Part shown: positions 27,416 to 36,392 of the stretch, piece after piece
Layout: the number at the start of each line of letters is the position of its first letter
Numbering within the stretch: the stretch's first letter is position 1
The notes under the pieces: model-generated
Seen by the model: only the letters and a program-made list of their open reading frames with translations
Told to the model about the DNA's origin: nothing
The model's database searches: none
Program-made: the position numbers and the translations under genes
Assembly (NCBI GenBank): GCA_009885995.1
Contig: VFJQ01000009.1
Coordinates: forward strand, 1 to 57,728
Direction: 5' to 3'
Origin: Verrucomicrobiota bacterium
GTDB taxonomy: Bacteria; Verrucomicrobiota; Verrucomicrobiia; Chthoniobacterales; Chthoniobacteraceae
DNA length: 57,728 nt

Positions 27416-28257
27416 GGGCGCAGGTCGGCGATGCCGCGTTTGAGCGCGAAGACCGTCTTCACTTCGTCATCGCTGAGCGCGCGGTTGAAGACGGCGATGT
27501 CGTCGAGATAACCGATGTAGTTCAGCCCGAGCGTGAGTGCGCTCTGATCCACCTGCCAGTTGAAGCCGTTTTCCCAGCCGGTGAACTCACCCATCTTCGC
27601 GCCATCGAGATACAGCCGGCCCCAGCCGTCCTTCGCGCCGGTGTTCGCGTTGCCGAAGGTGAAGCAAACGTGCGTCCAGCGCTCGCGCCGGAAGGGCGGC
27701 TTCTCCACCGCGACCATCGGGCGCCGCTCCATCTCCTCCCACTTCGCATTCGTCGGATTCCACAGCCGCGTGATCGCCATGATCGCGTAGCGAAAATGCC
27801 GCGGCGCGTGATCCTTGCTGAACTCGACGAACATATTCCCCTCCCCCCACGCCTGCGCCATGAACTGCAGCGGATCGCAGTAGCCCGGCTCGAGATCCTT
27901 GTCGGGATCGAGCCGCATCCAGAACGAACAACTTCCGCTCCAGTTCTCCGCTTGGAAGCCGAGGTTGCGCTCGCCCTTGAAGAAGACCTGCTCCTTCGTC
28001 TTTCGCCGAAAAAGCAGCGCAGCACCGAACTTGCCCTCACCCTTCGCGAGTTCGATCGCGTCGCCCGCGTGGAGGCCCGGCTGCACGGGCGTGCGCTTGC
28101 GATCGGGGGAGGTGTAAAGCTGCGCATCGCCCGCGGCGAAGTCGGCGTGCGGTCCACGGTCGAACGACGCGTGCAGGAGCAGGGTGGATTTCAACGACGG
28201 CTCGGCGGCTGAGGCGCACGCAGCCAGCACGGAGAGGAGCAAGGAGGGTAGCTTCAT
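27412..28257 (-). CDS. Secreted LamG/concanavalin-like protein
   Basis: A 281-residue protein with signal peptide MKLPSLLLSVLAACASA. The mature part starts LLLHASFDRGPHADFAAGD and contains GSCSFWMRLDPDKD, ERWTHVCFTFGNAN, GRLYLDGAKMGEFTG and GYLDDIAVFNRALSDDEV, the classic LamG-like jelly-roll order. It has no catalytic motif, so a glycan-binding or surface role is likely. It is the first gene of the apparent 22-kb operon: its start is followed upstream by 273 bp without a gene, and its stop overlaps the next ATG by 4 bp. Confidence 0.85.
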   Translation of the reverse strand: MKLPSLLLSVLAACASAAEPSLKSTLLLHASFDRGPHADFAAGDAQLYTSPDRKRTPVQPGLHAGDAIELAKGEGKFGAALLFRRKTKEQVFFKGERNLGFQAENWSGSCSFWMRLDPDKDLEPGYCDPLQFMAQAWGEGNMFVEFSKDHAPRHFRYAIMAITRLWNPTNAKWEEMERRPMVAVEKPPFRRERWTHVCFTFGNANTGAKDGWGRLYLDGAKMGEFTGWENGFNWQVDQSALTLGLNYIGYLDDIAVFNRALSDDEVKTVFALKRGIADLRP

Positions 28258-28530
28258 GGGGCGATGTGTCTGGCGAGACTACGCAGCGGCGCTCGTCAGT
28301 TGCGCCTCTACCATCGCCTAGTTGGTGGGCAGCGTTCACTTCTTCGCGTCCCCACCGAAGCTCCACGAATAACACCGGCGTCTTTGGCCTGGTGAAAGAC
28401 CACCGCAGGATTCGCGGCCCATACATCCGGGAGAAGCGAGGGTGCGCACCTGCGGCTTCAGCGCGCCAGCGCCACGCGCCGCGCTTCCGCATACGCGGCG
28501 AAGGCATCCCTTTCCGTTTTCATCGCCGGA
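28258..28530. promoter_or_regulatory. Intergenic region upstream of the 22-kb operon
   Basis: The 273-bp gap is the largest inside the sulfatase block and is the most likely site of a promoter for the unit that starts at 28257. A 21-codon frame (28458-28523, reverse strand) just after the CocE gene is too short to call. A GC-rich dyad GGTGGG..CCCCACC (about 28325-28367) may be a hairpin. I see no confident -35/-10 or known riboswitch. Confidence 0.35.
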
Positions 28531-30264
28531 TCATTTCGGGATCACCGGCAGGATCAATCGCGAGCGGTGCTCGCTGCCGTGGTGGATGCTTTGCTCGGCG
28601 ACTTCGAGTTGCGCGTCGGCGTTCGGGTCGGCGGCGGTGTTGTGGTTGCGGTCGTAGTTCGGGAAGTCGGAACTCGTGATGTCGAGGCGGATGCGGTGGC
28701 CGGGTTGGAACTCGTTCGAGGTCGGGCGCAGACGGATGCGGAACTCGGTCACCTCGCCGGGCTTGAGCAGCCGCGGCTTGTCGAGCCCGTCGCGGAAACG
28801 CGCGCGGACCATGCCCATCGCCACATCGCGCGCGACGCCATCGGGCGCCACGTCGATGAGCCGCGCGAAGAAATCCGTGTCCAGCGCGGACGACGCAGCG
28901 AAGAGGACAACCTCCGCGTAGCCCGTGACTTCCATCGGCGTGGTGAGCGGCTCGGTTTGATAGACGAGAATGTCCTGCCGCTGCGCGAGTGGGCGCTGAT
29001 CGGCGGGCACCGTGAACATCGCCGGCGTCCACAGCGTCGGCACGGGATTGCGCGGGTCGAACTGGTAGCGGTCGAGCGCCGCGCCCGGTTCGCTGCTCAC
29101 GAGCTTGCCGTCGCCGGAGGGCGTGTTCGCGTGGCCGGCGCTGTCGAGGAAGAGCGTGCGCGATTGCGCACGGCGCGGTGGCCACTCGGCTTCGTCGCGC
29201 CAGTGATTTGCGCCCATCACGAAAATCCTCACCGGCGCATCCTGCTCCAGGTCGTTCGCCTTTCCTTTCAGCCAGTGGTCGAACCAGCGAACCTCCGCCT
29301 TCGCGAGATCGAGATCTGCCGTGGGACCGAAGTCGACCCCGCCCTGCTTGCGCTTGCCGCGCCCGGAGTGACTCCACGGCCCGATGATGAGCCGCTGTCC
29401 CTTGCGCGCGACGTCCGTCTTCCCCTCGCGCACCATTGCCTGGTGCAGTTCGATGCCGTCGTTGCAGTGGTCGAACCAGCCGACGACATCGAAGTTCGGC
29501 ACCGCCACATCGCGGCAGCCGTCGAGGAGTTTCCACGGCTCGGTGTGCGGTGCGCGCAGCCAGTCCTTCACGGCTTTCGCTTCGTCCTCGAACACACTGT
29601 CCGGCAACTCCAACCACGGCAGAAAGTGCAGCAGTCGCTTGTCCTCCCCCGCATCCCACAGCTTCTTCGCGTCGGCTTTCGTCGTCGGTCCGGGCGCACC
29701 GGAGCGCAGCCGCATGTCCGGGCTCATGCCGCCGAAGAACCAATTCAGCCGCCGCCCCGGCCGGATCGTGCCAGGCCCTTCCACATCCGTGAGCCGCGGC
29801 GGGATGGAACTCGCGGCCATCGCCACCAGCGACGGCGGGCGCAACGGCGCGAGCCGCCATTGCAGGAACGCATTGTAGGACGCGCCGAATGTCCCAACCT
29901 TCCCGTTCGAGCCCGGCAGCTTCGCCGCCCACTCGACGGTGTCGTAGCCGTCCTCCGCATCGTGCGTCTTCTCGCGGTAAAATGACTCCCACTTCCCCGC
30001 CGACGCATACCGCCCGCGCGCGTCCTGCGTGACGACGATGTAGCCCGTATTCACGTAGGCATCGGGCTTGTGTCCGTCCTTGCCGTAAGGCGTTCGCAGC
30101 ACGAGCACGGGATACTCGCCCGGCGCATCGGGATGGAACACATCCGCCCGCAGCACCACGCCATCGCGCATCGGCACGGCGACGTTCCTCTCGACCTGCA
30201 CCGCCTGTGCGGCGGCGGACAAAAGCAGAACGGCGCAGACGATGGCAGCCCGATGCGACTCCAT
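28531..30264 (-). CDS. CocE/NonD family hydrolase (X-Pro dipeptidyl-peptidase type)
   Basis: A 577-residue protein. The ATG at 30264 is used: it gives signal peptide MESHRAAIVCAVLLLSAAAQA and has GGAGGG about 12 bases upstream. A GTG 8 codons earlier (30288) would overlap the upstream stop (GTGA) and is possible. The S15/CocE pattern is clear: VPMRDGVVLRADVFHP, then RTPYGKDG, QDARGRYASAGKW, the nucleophile elbow GTFGASYNAF (Ser129), WFDHCNDGIELH and GPWSHSGRG (probable His). A C-terminal jelly-roll has FRIRLRPTSNEFQPGHRIRLDI. The family cleaves acyl-amide or ester bonds; the substrate here is unknown. It lies immediately downstream of a sulfatase gene. Confidence 0.88.
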   Translation of the reverse strand: MESHRAAIVCAVLLLSAAAQAVQVERNVAVPMRDGVVLRADVFHPDAPGEYPVLVLRTPYGKDGHKPDAYVNTGYIVVTQDARGRYASAGKWESFYREKTHDAEDGYDTVEWAAKLPGSNGKVGTFGASYNAFLQWRLAPLRPPSLVAMAASSIPPRLTDVEGPGTIRPGRRLNWFFGGMSPDMRLRSGAPGPTTKADAKKLWDAGEDKRLLHFLPWLELPDSVFEDEAKAVKDWLRAPHTEPWKLLDGCRDVAVPNFDVVGWFDHCNDGIELHQAMVREGKTDVARKGQRLIIGPWSHSGRGKRKQGGVDFGPTADLDLAKAEVRWFDHWLKGKANDLEQDAPVRIFVMGANHWRDEAEWPPRRAQSRTLFLDSAGHANTPSGDGKLVSSEPGAALDRYQFDPRNPVPTLWTPAMFTVPADQRPLAQRQDILVYQTEPLTTPMEVTGYAEVVLFAASSALDTDFFARLIDVAPDGVARDVAMGMVRARFRDGLDKPRLLKPGEVTEFRIRLRPTSNEFQPGHRIRLDITSSDFPNYDRNHNTAADPNADAQLEVAEQSIHHGSEHRSRLILPVIPK

Positions 30265-30284
30265 GTGGCTCGAGATCCCTCCGA

Positions 30285-31655
30285 TCACGGCTTGCGAGCT
30301 GGCTTCGCAGGCCGCGGGCTCTCAAAGCCCGGCGCGATCAACTCCGCGTTCCACGCGCGCACGGCCTGTTGGAGCTCGGCTGCTTTCGCAGGCTCCTGCT
30401 CGGCGAGGTCGGTCGTCTCGCTGATGTCGCGCGCGAGATTGTAGAGTTGCGGCTTGCCGTCCCGCAGGCGCACCCATTTCCAGTCGCCAGCACGCACTGC
30501 CATCGGGTCGCCGCCGCCGGAGCGCCAGAACAAGTGCTCGTGCGGCGCGCTGGTCATCTCCCCGGAGAGGAAGGGGATGAGGTTCACGCCGTCGAGCTTC
30601 ACATTCGGTGGCAGCGTCGCGCCGCTCGCGGCGAGGGCGGTGGCGAAGAAATCGAGCTGGATGACGGGCTGCGCGTAGTCCTTGCCGCGTGGCAGTTTCG
30701 CGGGCCACGAGACGAGGAAGGGCACGCGGATGCCACCTTCGAAAACGGTGCCTTTGCCTTCGCGCAGCGGCGTGTTGGTAGAGCCATTGCCGCGCTCGCC
30801 GACAGGACCGCCGTTGTCGCTGATGAAAAAGACGAGCGTGTTCTCCTCCGCACCCGCGGCCTTCACCGCAGCGAGCGTGGCGCCGATCGCGTCGTCCATC
30901 GCGCAGATCATCGCGGCGTAGGTGCGGCGCTTTTCGTCGGCGATGGTCTTCACGCGATCGAGATACTTCGCGGTCGCCTGCAGCGGCGTGTGCGGCGCGT
31001 TAAAGGCGAGGTAGAGCAGCCACGGCTCCTTCGCATGGCGCGCGATGAAGGCGGGCGCTTCCTCGCCGAAGTGTTCGGTGAGGTATTTCGTCTGCGTCTC
31101 GTCGGCGCCGTTGCGGTTGAGCGGGATGTTGTATTCCGCGCTCTTCGATCCGCCGGGCATATAGACGTGCCCGCCGCCGAGGATGCCGAAGTATTCGCCG
31201 AACCCGCGCTTCATCGGGTGAAACTGCGGGTGCGCGCCGAGGTGCCACTTGCCGACCGCGCCGGTCTTGTAACCCGCGGTCGCGATGACCTGCGGCATCG
31301 TGGTCTGCGAAAGCGGCAAACCGGCGGTCGTGCTCTCGGGCAGCCACGCGGGATTGTTCTCGTGCCCGAAGCGCTGCTGGTAGCGCCCCGTCATCAGCCC
31401 CGCGCGCGTCGGGCTGCAAAACGGGTGCGACACGTAGCCGTTCGTGCAGCGCACGCTGCGCGCGGCTAGTGCGTCGAGGTGCGGCGTCGGCACGTCCTTC
31501 GCGCCTTGGAAGCCGAGATCCGCGTAGCCGAGATCGTCGGCGACGATGATGAGAATGTTTGGTCTTTGCCTTAGGCTGTCTCCGCTTCGCTTCGGCTCCG
31601 CCGCTGTGGAATCAAAGGCGAAGGAGAGGGCGAGGAGCAGAGCGAGAGTGCGCAT
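30285..31655 (-). CDS. Secreted sulfatase, arylsulfatase A/GALNS-like
   Basis: A 456-residue protein with a signal peptide ending near FDSTAA. Metal ligands are D40-D41 (IIVADDLGYADLG), with the formylglycine Cys C80 in CSPTR, followed by AGLMTGRYQQRFGHE. GAVGKWHLGAHPQFHP, LAFNAPHTPLQA and FFISDNGGPVGERGNG follow in the usual order. It lies 12 bp after the sialidase-SGNH gene and its stop overlaps or nearly touches the CocE gene. These three genes form a small operon upstream of the main sulfatase run and probably serve the same substrate. Confidence 0.94.
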   Translation of the reverse strand: MRTLALLLALSFAFDSTAAEPKRSGDSLRQRPNILIIVADDLGYADLGFQGAKDVPTPHLDALAARSVRCTNGYVSHPFCSPTRAGLMTGRYQQRFGHENNPAWLPESTTAGLPLSQTTMPQVIATAGYKTGAVGKWHLGAHPQFHPMKRGFGEYFGILGGGHVYMPGGSKSAEYNIPLNRNGADETQTKYLTEHFGEEAPAFIARHAKEPWLLYLAFNAPHTPLQATAKYLDRVKTIADEKRRTYAAMICAMDDAIGATLAAVKAAGAEENTLVFFISDNGGPVGERGNGSTNTPLREGKGTVFEGGIRVPFLVSWPAKLPRGKDYAQPVIQLDFFATALAASGATLPPNVKLDGVNLIPFLSGEMTSAPHEHLFWRSGGGDPMAVRAGDWKWVRLRDGKPQLYNLARDISETTDLAEQEPAKAAELQQAVRAWNAELIAPGFESPRPAKPARKP

Positions 31656-31667
31656 GATGGAGAAGTG

Positions 31668-33395
31668 TTAGCGGAGTTGATCGCGGATGACGGGAAAAAG
31701 CAGTTCAGCAACGAACTGATGGCCGTGCTCGTTTGGGTGCATCCCGTCGAGCAGGAGTGCGTCGATGGATTCGGACTTCGAGAAGGCGGCATGCAGATCG
31801 ACGAGTGGCACGCCCAACTCGACGGCGAGCTTTCGCACGGCGTCGTTGTAGCGCGCGAGCACCGGCGCGTCGAAGCCGTCGGCATCGACGGGGCGATACG
31901 GCGGCTTGCCATACATGTCCTTGAGCCGGGGCGTCCAGCGCAGCGGATTGGTGGTCATGAGGATCGGCTTCGCACCGGCTTTGCGCACGTCGGCGATGAT
32001 CGCGCGCAGGTTCGCTTCGAAATCGGCGAGTGGCACGCGCGACTCGGTCGCGGGCGGCGTCTTCCATACGTCGATGGCCGCGTCGTTGATGCCGAACTGG
32101 ATCACCACCACGCGCGGCTGGTGCGCGAGCACATCCCTCGCGAGCCGCGCCCGCGCTCCGCTCGTGGTATTGCCGCCGATGCCTGCATTGTGAACGCCCA
32201 TGCTCGACCCGATGCCTTGCAGCGATTCCATCACGCGCTGCGCATACACCTTCTGCACCGCGTCAGGCCGCGCAGCGGTGGTCGAGTCTCCGAACATCAC
32301 GATGCCGCCCGGCTTCGGCGGTGGTAGCGCGGGCGCTTTGTAGATGGGAAGCTCAGCCGCGCTCAGGTCGGCGGCGTTCACCTTCATCCGCAAGCCGCCC
32401 TGCATCGTGGTGATCCACAGCTCGCCCGGCCGGCGCTCGTAGAGATACGGATACGACACGCGCCCGCCGGGGCCGTAGTTGCCAGCGACGATCACCGGCT
32501 TGCTCCACGTCGCGCACTCGTCGGTGGAGAAGGCGAGGAACAACTCCTCGCGGCTGGTGCGGCTCGCGGGCTGATGCCGCGGCGGCGCATTCCACAGCAG
32601 CGCGATGCGGCCATCCGTGAGCCGCGCGAGCTGCGGGCAGCACGTTACGGATGCGACCTGCGATTGCTTGAGCCCGTCCCACTTCAACCCGTCGCGTGAG
32701 GTCGCCTCCCACAGCGAGCCCGACTCCGAGCGCAGCAGCAGATAAAGCGATCCGTCCTTTCGCTCGACCACGCTGCCTTCGATCAAGCCGGCGTGATCGT
32801 GTGCGCCGATGCCGTAGTCGAGCATCTCACCGCGCTGCCAGGTCTTGCCGAGATCGTCGGAGGCGAATGTCACCGTCGCGTGACGCCACTGCGGGATGAT
32901 CTCCTGCCCGACGAGCACGAGGCGGCCGTTGCGCATCTGGATCAGCGAGTGGATGCACCCGCACCACGGCTCGCTGAGCTTCACCGGCGGCTCCCATGTC
33001 CTGCCGTCGTCCACGCTGCGGCACACGTAAGTCGGCAGCACGAACTCCTTCCAGCTCACGTCCTTGTCGCCCCAGCGCCAGCCTTTCGGCTGCTTGCGCT
33101 CCGCGCCGTTCATCCAGGCTGAGACGATCACGCCCTCCCGCGTTCGCAGCAGCGCGCGTTCGTCGCTGATGCTGAATTTCGAGGGATCAGCAAACACCGG
33201 AGCGGTGCTCCAGGTGCGCCCTTCGTCATTGCTGCGCACGACATTCTTCGAGTCCACGCACAGCACCCCGCCATCGGCAGCGGTGACGAATGGGCCTTGG
33301 TGCGTCGCCGGCAATGGCTGCGCCTTCGGGTGCAGCACAGGCGCGCCGGCGAGAGCGACGCAGGTGAAAGCGAGAAGGACGGGGAGGAAGCGCAT
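31668..33395 (-). CDS. Secreted sialidase-like propeller fused to SGNH/GDSL esterase
   Basis: A 575-residue protein starting MRFLPVLLAFTCVALAGA (signal peptide; 13 in-frame codons upstream are not used). Residues about 25-355 form a six-bladed sialidase-type propeller with Asp-box motifs SNDEGRTW, SVDDGRTW and SDDLGKTW. Residues about 362-575 are a complete SGNH hydrolase: block I FGDST (Ser371), the GIGGNTTSG segment (block II-III), GIND, and block V DGMHPNEHGH (D550, H553). The fusion pairs a glycan-binding or glycosidase module with a deacetylase-type esterase, as expected for O-acetylated sialic or ulosonic residues, though the propeller may not be a true sialidase. It is 55 bp downstream of folD. 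Confidence 0.88.
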   Translation of the reverse strand: MRFLPVLLAFTCVALAGAPVLHPKAQPLPATHQGPFVTAADGGVLCVDSKNVVRSNDEGRTWSTAPVFADPSKFSISDERALLRTREGVIVSAWMNGAERKQPKGWRWGDKDVSWKEFVLPTYVCRSVDDGRTWEPPVKLSEPWCGCIHSLIQMRNGRLVLVGQEIIPQWRHATVTFASDDLGKTWQRGEMLDYGIGAHDHAGLIEGSVVERKDGSLYLLLRSESGSLWEATSRDGLKWDGLKQSQVASVTCCPQLARLTDGRIALLWNAPPRHQPASRTSREELFLAFSTDECATWSKPVIVAGNYGPGGRVSYPYLYERRPGELWITTMQGGLRMKVNAADLSAAELPIYKAPALPPPKPGGIVMFGDSTTAARPDAVQKVYAQRVMESLQGIGSSMGVHNAGIGGNTTSGARARLARDVLAHQPRVVVIQFGINDAAIDVWKTPPATESRVPLADFEANLRAIIADVRKAGAKPILMTTNPLRWTPRLKDMYGKPPYRPVDADGFDAPVLARYNDAVRKLAVELGVPLVDLHAAFSKSESIDALLLDGMHPNEHGHQFVAELLFPVIRDQLR

Positions 33396-33450
33396 GGCGT
33401 CAGTTTGAGACGCGCGGGCTGCGCTCGGGAACAAGACCTTCGCGCAGTCG

Positions 33451-34329
33451 CTAGACCGCCCAGCGCCGCGCGCTGGCGATGGTGTTGTGCATAAGCATCG
33501 CGATCGTCATCGGCCCGACGCCGCCAGGCACGGGCGTGATCGCGCGGCACTTCGGCGCGACCTCGGCGAAGGCGACGTCGCCGACGAGCTTCGAGCCTTT
33601 GGGTGAAGACGGATCGGCAACGCGGTTGATGCCCACGTCGATGACGACCGCGCCTTCGCGCACCATGTCGGCTTTCACAAACTCCGGCTGGCCGATCGCT
33701 GCGATGAGGATGTCCGCCTCGCGGCACACCGCGGCGAGATCGCGCGTGCGGCTGTGCGCGATGGTGACGGTCGCGTCGCCGCCGGGGCCTTTCGCGGAGA
33801 GCAGCAGCGCGAGCGGCTTGCCGACGATCATCGAGCGGCCGAGCACGACGACGCGCGCGCCGCGGGTCTCGATGCCGCTTTCGATGAGCAGGCGCTGGCA
33901 GCCGAGCGGTGTGCACGGCACGAAGGCGTCCGCGTCGCCGAGCGCGAGTTTGCCGACGTTCATGGGGTGGAAGCCGTCCACGTCCTTGCGCGGGTCGATC
34001 GCTTCGACCACCGCGCGCTCGTCGATGTGCGGCGGCGGCGGCGACTGCACGAGGATGGCGTGGATGAGCGGATCGGCGTTCAGCGACTCGACGACCGCCA
34101 CGAGCGCCTCCTGCGTCGTGTCGGCGGGAAGTTCATGCTTCACCGAGTGCAGGCCGAGTTCCTTCGCCGTCTTGTCCTTGCTGCGCACGTAGGCCTGCGA
34201 CGCCGGGTCTTGCCCCACGAGCACCACCGCGAGGCCGGGCGTGATGCCGCGCGATTGCAGTTCCGCGACCGCAGCGCGGGACTCGGCGTTGATCTTCGCG
34301 GCGATGGCTTTTCCGTCGATGAGGTGCAT
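33451..34329 (-). CDS. folD: Bifunctional methylenetetrahydrofolate dehydrogenase/cyclohydrolase
   Basis: A 292-residue cytoplasmic enzyme that interconverts 5,10-methylene- and 10-formyl-tetrahydrofolate with NADP. The FolD signatures are present: [13 protein letters not shown] with the catalytic Lys region, [28 protein letters not shown], the nucleotide-binding [18 protein letters not shown], and the C-terminal [16 protein letters not shown]. The length matches the family (about 285-295). The ATG of MHLIDGKAI is chosen over a GTG three codons upstream. It is a housekeeping gene, probably the upstream neighbour of, rather than a part of, the sulfatase unit. Confidence 0.96.
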   Translation of the reverse strand: MHLIDGKAIAAKINAESRAAVAELQSRGITPGLAVVLVGQDPASQAYVRSKDKTAKELGLHSVKHELPADTTQEALVAVVESLNADPLIHAILVQSPPPPHIDERAVVEAIDPRKDVDGFHPMNVGKLALGDADAFVPCTPLGCQRLLIESGIETRGARVVVLGRSMIVGKPLALLLSAKGPGGDATVTIAHSRTRDLAAVCREADILIAAIGQPEFVKADMVREGAVVIDVGINRVADPSSPKGSKLVGDVAFAEVAPKCRAITPVPGGVGPMTIAMLMHNTIASARRWAV

Positions 34330-34381
34330 GGGGCGCACGCTTAACCTCGCGCTCTGCCGAGAGCCACTGCGAAGCGTCGGC

Positions 34382-35428
34382 TCATCGCTTGCGCCCTGCG
34401 GCGACGCCCCAAACCGCGACGCCGAAGGTGCCGAGCCCGATGGCGGAGTAGATCCCGACGGAGGTCCAGAACATGGCCGGCTTCTGCTGCCGCGACACGA
34501 GGCGCTGCGCGGACTGCTTCACGGGGAGCCGGATTTCGCCGACATCAATGCCCGCCATTACGATGCAGAACATCCAACCCGACACGGCAAGGAGCGCGAC
34601 GACGGCGACGATCAAAGCGCCGAATCCCTTCTCCCGCGCGGGTCGGGCGGGTGATTCGATGGGAGCGTGATACGGGTGTGCGACGGAGGATTCGAGATAC
34701 TCGTAGTCGGGTTCGCGGAGCTCGCTCTTGATGCGCGCGATGATCTCGTCGCGCCGGAGTCGCGCCCACTCGGGGTAGCTCTGCCATTTCTCCGGCGAGG
34801 CGAAGTAGATGACGTGGTGCGCGCGTCCGGTGAGCATCTCGCCGTCGATCTCGATGCGCTGCCACGCGCCGCCGCACACTTCCTCGTAATACATCGCGTC
34901 GCGCCCGCGGTGACCGACCCGCCAGTCGCGCTGCCGTCCGGTGACGACGGGCGGCGGAGGGTTTTTCCGGGCGAAGAAATCCCCGCGGCTGCGGCGTGTG
35001 AGCAGGACGAGCAGCAGCCCGGTGCCGATCACGATGGCGGGCGCGAATGTCGATTTGTCCCTGGTAACCACGGTCGTCCGCACGCCGTTCTGGTCGAGGT
35101 AGGTGAACGACGCGGTCGGCGCAAAGAGGAACTGGTAGATGCTCGCGACGACCACGACCGAAAGCACCGTCACCATGTAGAACCAAGCCCATCGCATTCT
35201 GCGCAGCAGCGCGATGCCCGCCACGAACGTCGCGGGCGGGGCGAGCACGATCATGACAAAGCCGAGCGGGTCCGAGGTCGATGTGCCGGGGCTGCGAACC
35301 AGGATCATCGCGACGGTGATGGCGGTGATCGGCAGCATGAGCGTGCTGAGCACGATGGCCGCCCAGGCGAGCAATGTGACAAGCAGTGAGCGCGACGGTA
35401 ACGGCGGAGGAACTGCGGAGGCTGACAC
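34382..35428 (-). CDS. Multi-TM membrane protein of unknown function
   Basis: A 348-residue protein if the GTG at 35428 ([11 protein letters not shown]) is the start. A frame to 35515 is open, but it would overlap the divergent PIG-L gene, so the shorter start is favoured, with moderate confidence. Four hydrophobic helices lie at about residues 15-45, 57-77, 82-105 and 125-145. A soluble segment of about 100 residues with [20 protein letters not shown] and [15 protein letters not shown] follows, and then two more helices at about 275-300 and 320-342. I do not recognise a family. The soluble part could be a substrate- or protein-binding domain on either side of the membrane. Confidence 0.72.
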   Translation of the reverse strand: MSASAVPPPLPSRSLLVTLLAWAAIVLSTLMLPITAITVAMILVRSPGTSTSDPLGFVMIVLAPPATFVAGIALLRRMRWAWFYMVTVLSVVVVASIYQFLFAPTASFTYLDQNGVRTTVVTRDKSTFAPAIVIGTGLLLVLLTRRSRGDFFARKNPPPPVVTGRQRDWRVGHRGRDAMYYEEVCGGAWQRIEIDGEMLTGRAHHVIYFASPEKWQSYPEWARLRRDEIIARIKSELREPDYEYLESSVAHPYHAPIESPARPAREKGFGALIVAVVALLAVSGWMFCIVMAGIDVGEIRLPVKQSAQRLVSRQQKPAMFWTSVGIYSAIGLGTFGVAVWGVAAGRKR

Positions 35429-35498
35429 GGGGCCGAGGGTAATGGGCTTTCTGCAAAAGTCCTTTCGCGAGTTGTCGCGCGGCGCTGGGGAAGCGTAA

Positions 35499-36197
35499 AT
35501 GCGCCCCATGCCCAAGACCCTCCTCGCCCTCGGCGCGCATTACGACGACTGCGTGTTCGGCATTCCCGGCATCCTGCTGCAAGCCGTCGCGAAAGAGTAT
35601 CGCGTCGTCGTGCTCTCGCTCATCGGCGACTACACGAACTGGCCGCCGGTCAAAGGCCGCGAGAAGCAACTGCTCGAAGTCAGCAAGGAACTCGCGCACT
35701 ACCACGGCATCGAGATGCGCTTCCTCGACTACGCGTCGGGGCGCTTCTCGCTCGATGAGAAGTCGAAAGCCGCCGTCGCGAAGGTGGTCGCCGAGGTGCA
35801 GCCGGACGTCGCGTTCATGCTGTGGCATCACGACAATCATCCCGATCACGAAGCCGCCGCCGCCATCTGCGCGCCCGCGCTGCGCCTGGCCGACCGCATC
35901 CTCGGGCTCGACAAGATCAAGCTGCCCTCGCGCATCTATAGCTACGACAACGGCCCCGGTCACACGATCGGCTTCGAGCCGAACACCTTCGTCGATGTGA
36001 GCGACGTGTGGCCCTCGGCGATGGAGTGGCTCGGGCAGCTCATGGCCTTCGTGCGCAACAAACCCGGCAGCGAGTTCGAGCCCGATCCCTCGCAGGTCGC
36101 GAAGGCGACGCTCGCCCGCTACCGCGGCGCGGCGTGCGGCGCAAAATACGCCGAGGCGCTGTGGTCGCCGCGGGCACGGGCGGTGGAGATTTTGTAG
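35499..36197 (+). CDS. PIG-L family deacetylase
   Basis: A 232-residue protein with no signal peptide. The PIG-L/LmbE signatures are present: the first metal/catalytic motif AHYDDCVFG near the N-terminus, and the second motif HHDNHPDHEAAA about 110 residues later. Family members are Zn-dependent deacetylases that remove acetyl from GlcNAc-type groups or from thiol or antibiotic intermediates; the substrate here is unknown. A GGGGAA stretch sits about 7 bases before the ATG chosen. A second ATG three codons later is also possible. It is divergent from the membrane protein gene and 7 bp before the small membrane-protein gene. Confidence 0.9.
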   Translation: MRPMPKTLLALGAHYDDCVFGIPGILLQAVAKEYRVVVLSLIGDYTNWPPVKGREKQLLEVSKELAHYHGIEMRFLDYASGRFSLDEKSKAAVAKVVAEVQPDVAFMLWHHDNHPDHEAAAAICAPALRLADRILGLDKIKLPSRIYSYDNGPGHTIGFEPNTFVDVSDVWPSAMEWLGQLMAFVRNKPGSEFEPDPSQVAKATLARYRGAACGAKYAEALWSPRARAVEIL

Positions 36198-36204
36198 CCG
36201 GCCG

Positions 36205-36363
36205 ATGAAGCTCCTCATTTTCATCGGGATCAATGTTGGCGGTTACCTCGGCTGGGAACTCGGCGAGCATTTCGGAATGCTGACCGCGTTTATGGTCAGC
36301 GGTGCGGGCAGCGTGCTGGGCGTCTTCGGCGGGTGGTGGCTGGCGCGAAAACTTTTGGAATGA
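36205..36363 (+). CDS. Small two-TM membrane protein, 52 aa
   Basis: Found by reading the gap between the PIG-L and zincin genes. ATG at 36205, TGA at 36361-36363, giving MKLLIFIGINVGGYLGWELG then EHFGMLTAFMVSGAGSVLGV and FGGWWLARKLLE. Two hydrophobic helices are separated by a short EHFG turn, with Arg/Lys only at the C-terminus, which fits a membrane hairpin. Glycine-rich GGYLGW and GSVLGVFGGW patterns recur in small proteins of many bacteria, of unknown role. The stop overlaps an ATG of the next gene (ATGA at 36360-36363), supporting it as a real translated gene in the same operon. Confidence 0.7.
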   Translation: MKLLIFIGINVGGYLGWELGEHFGMLTAFMVSGAGSVLGVFGGWWLARKLLE

Positions 36364-36392
36364 ACCCGCAAGTTCGCTACGACGCGCCCGCC

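Noticed and set aside
28458..28523. 21-codon frame after the CocE/NonD gene
   Set aside because: Too short and without recognisable family or coupling; listed only as part of the intergenic region.
35429..35515. Longer start (ATG/GTG at 35515) for the membrane protein
   Set aside because: It would overlap the start region of the divergent PIG-L gene, and the extra 29 residues add nothing to the topology.
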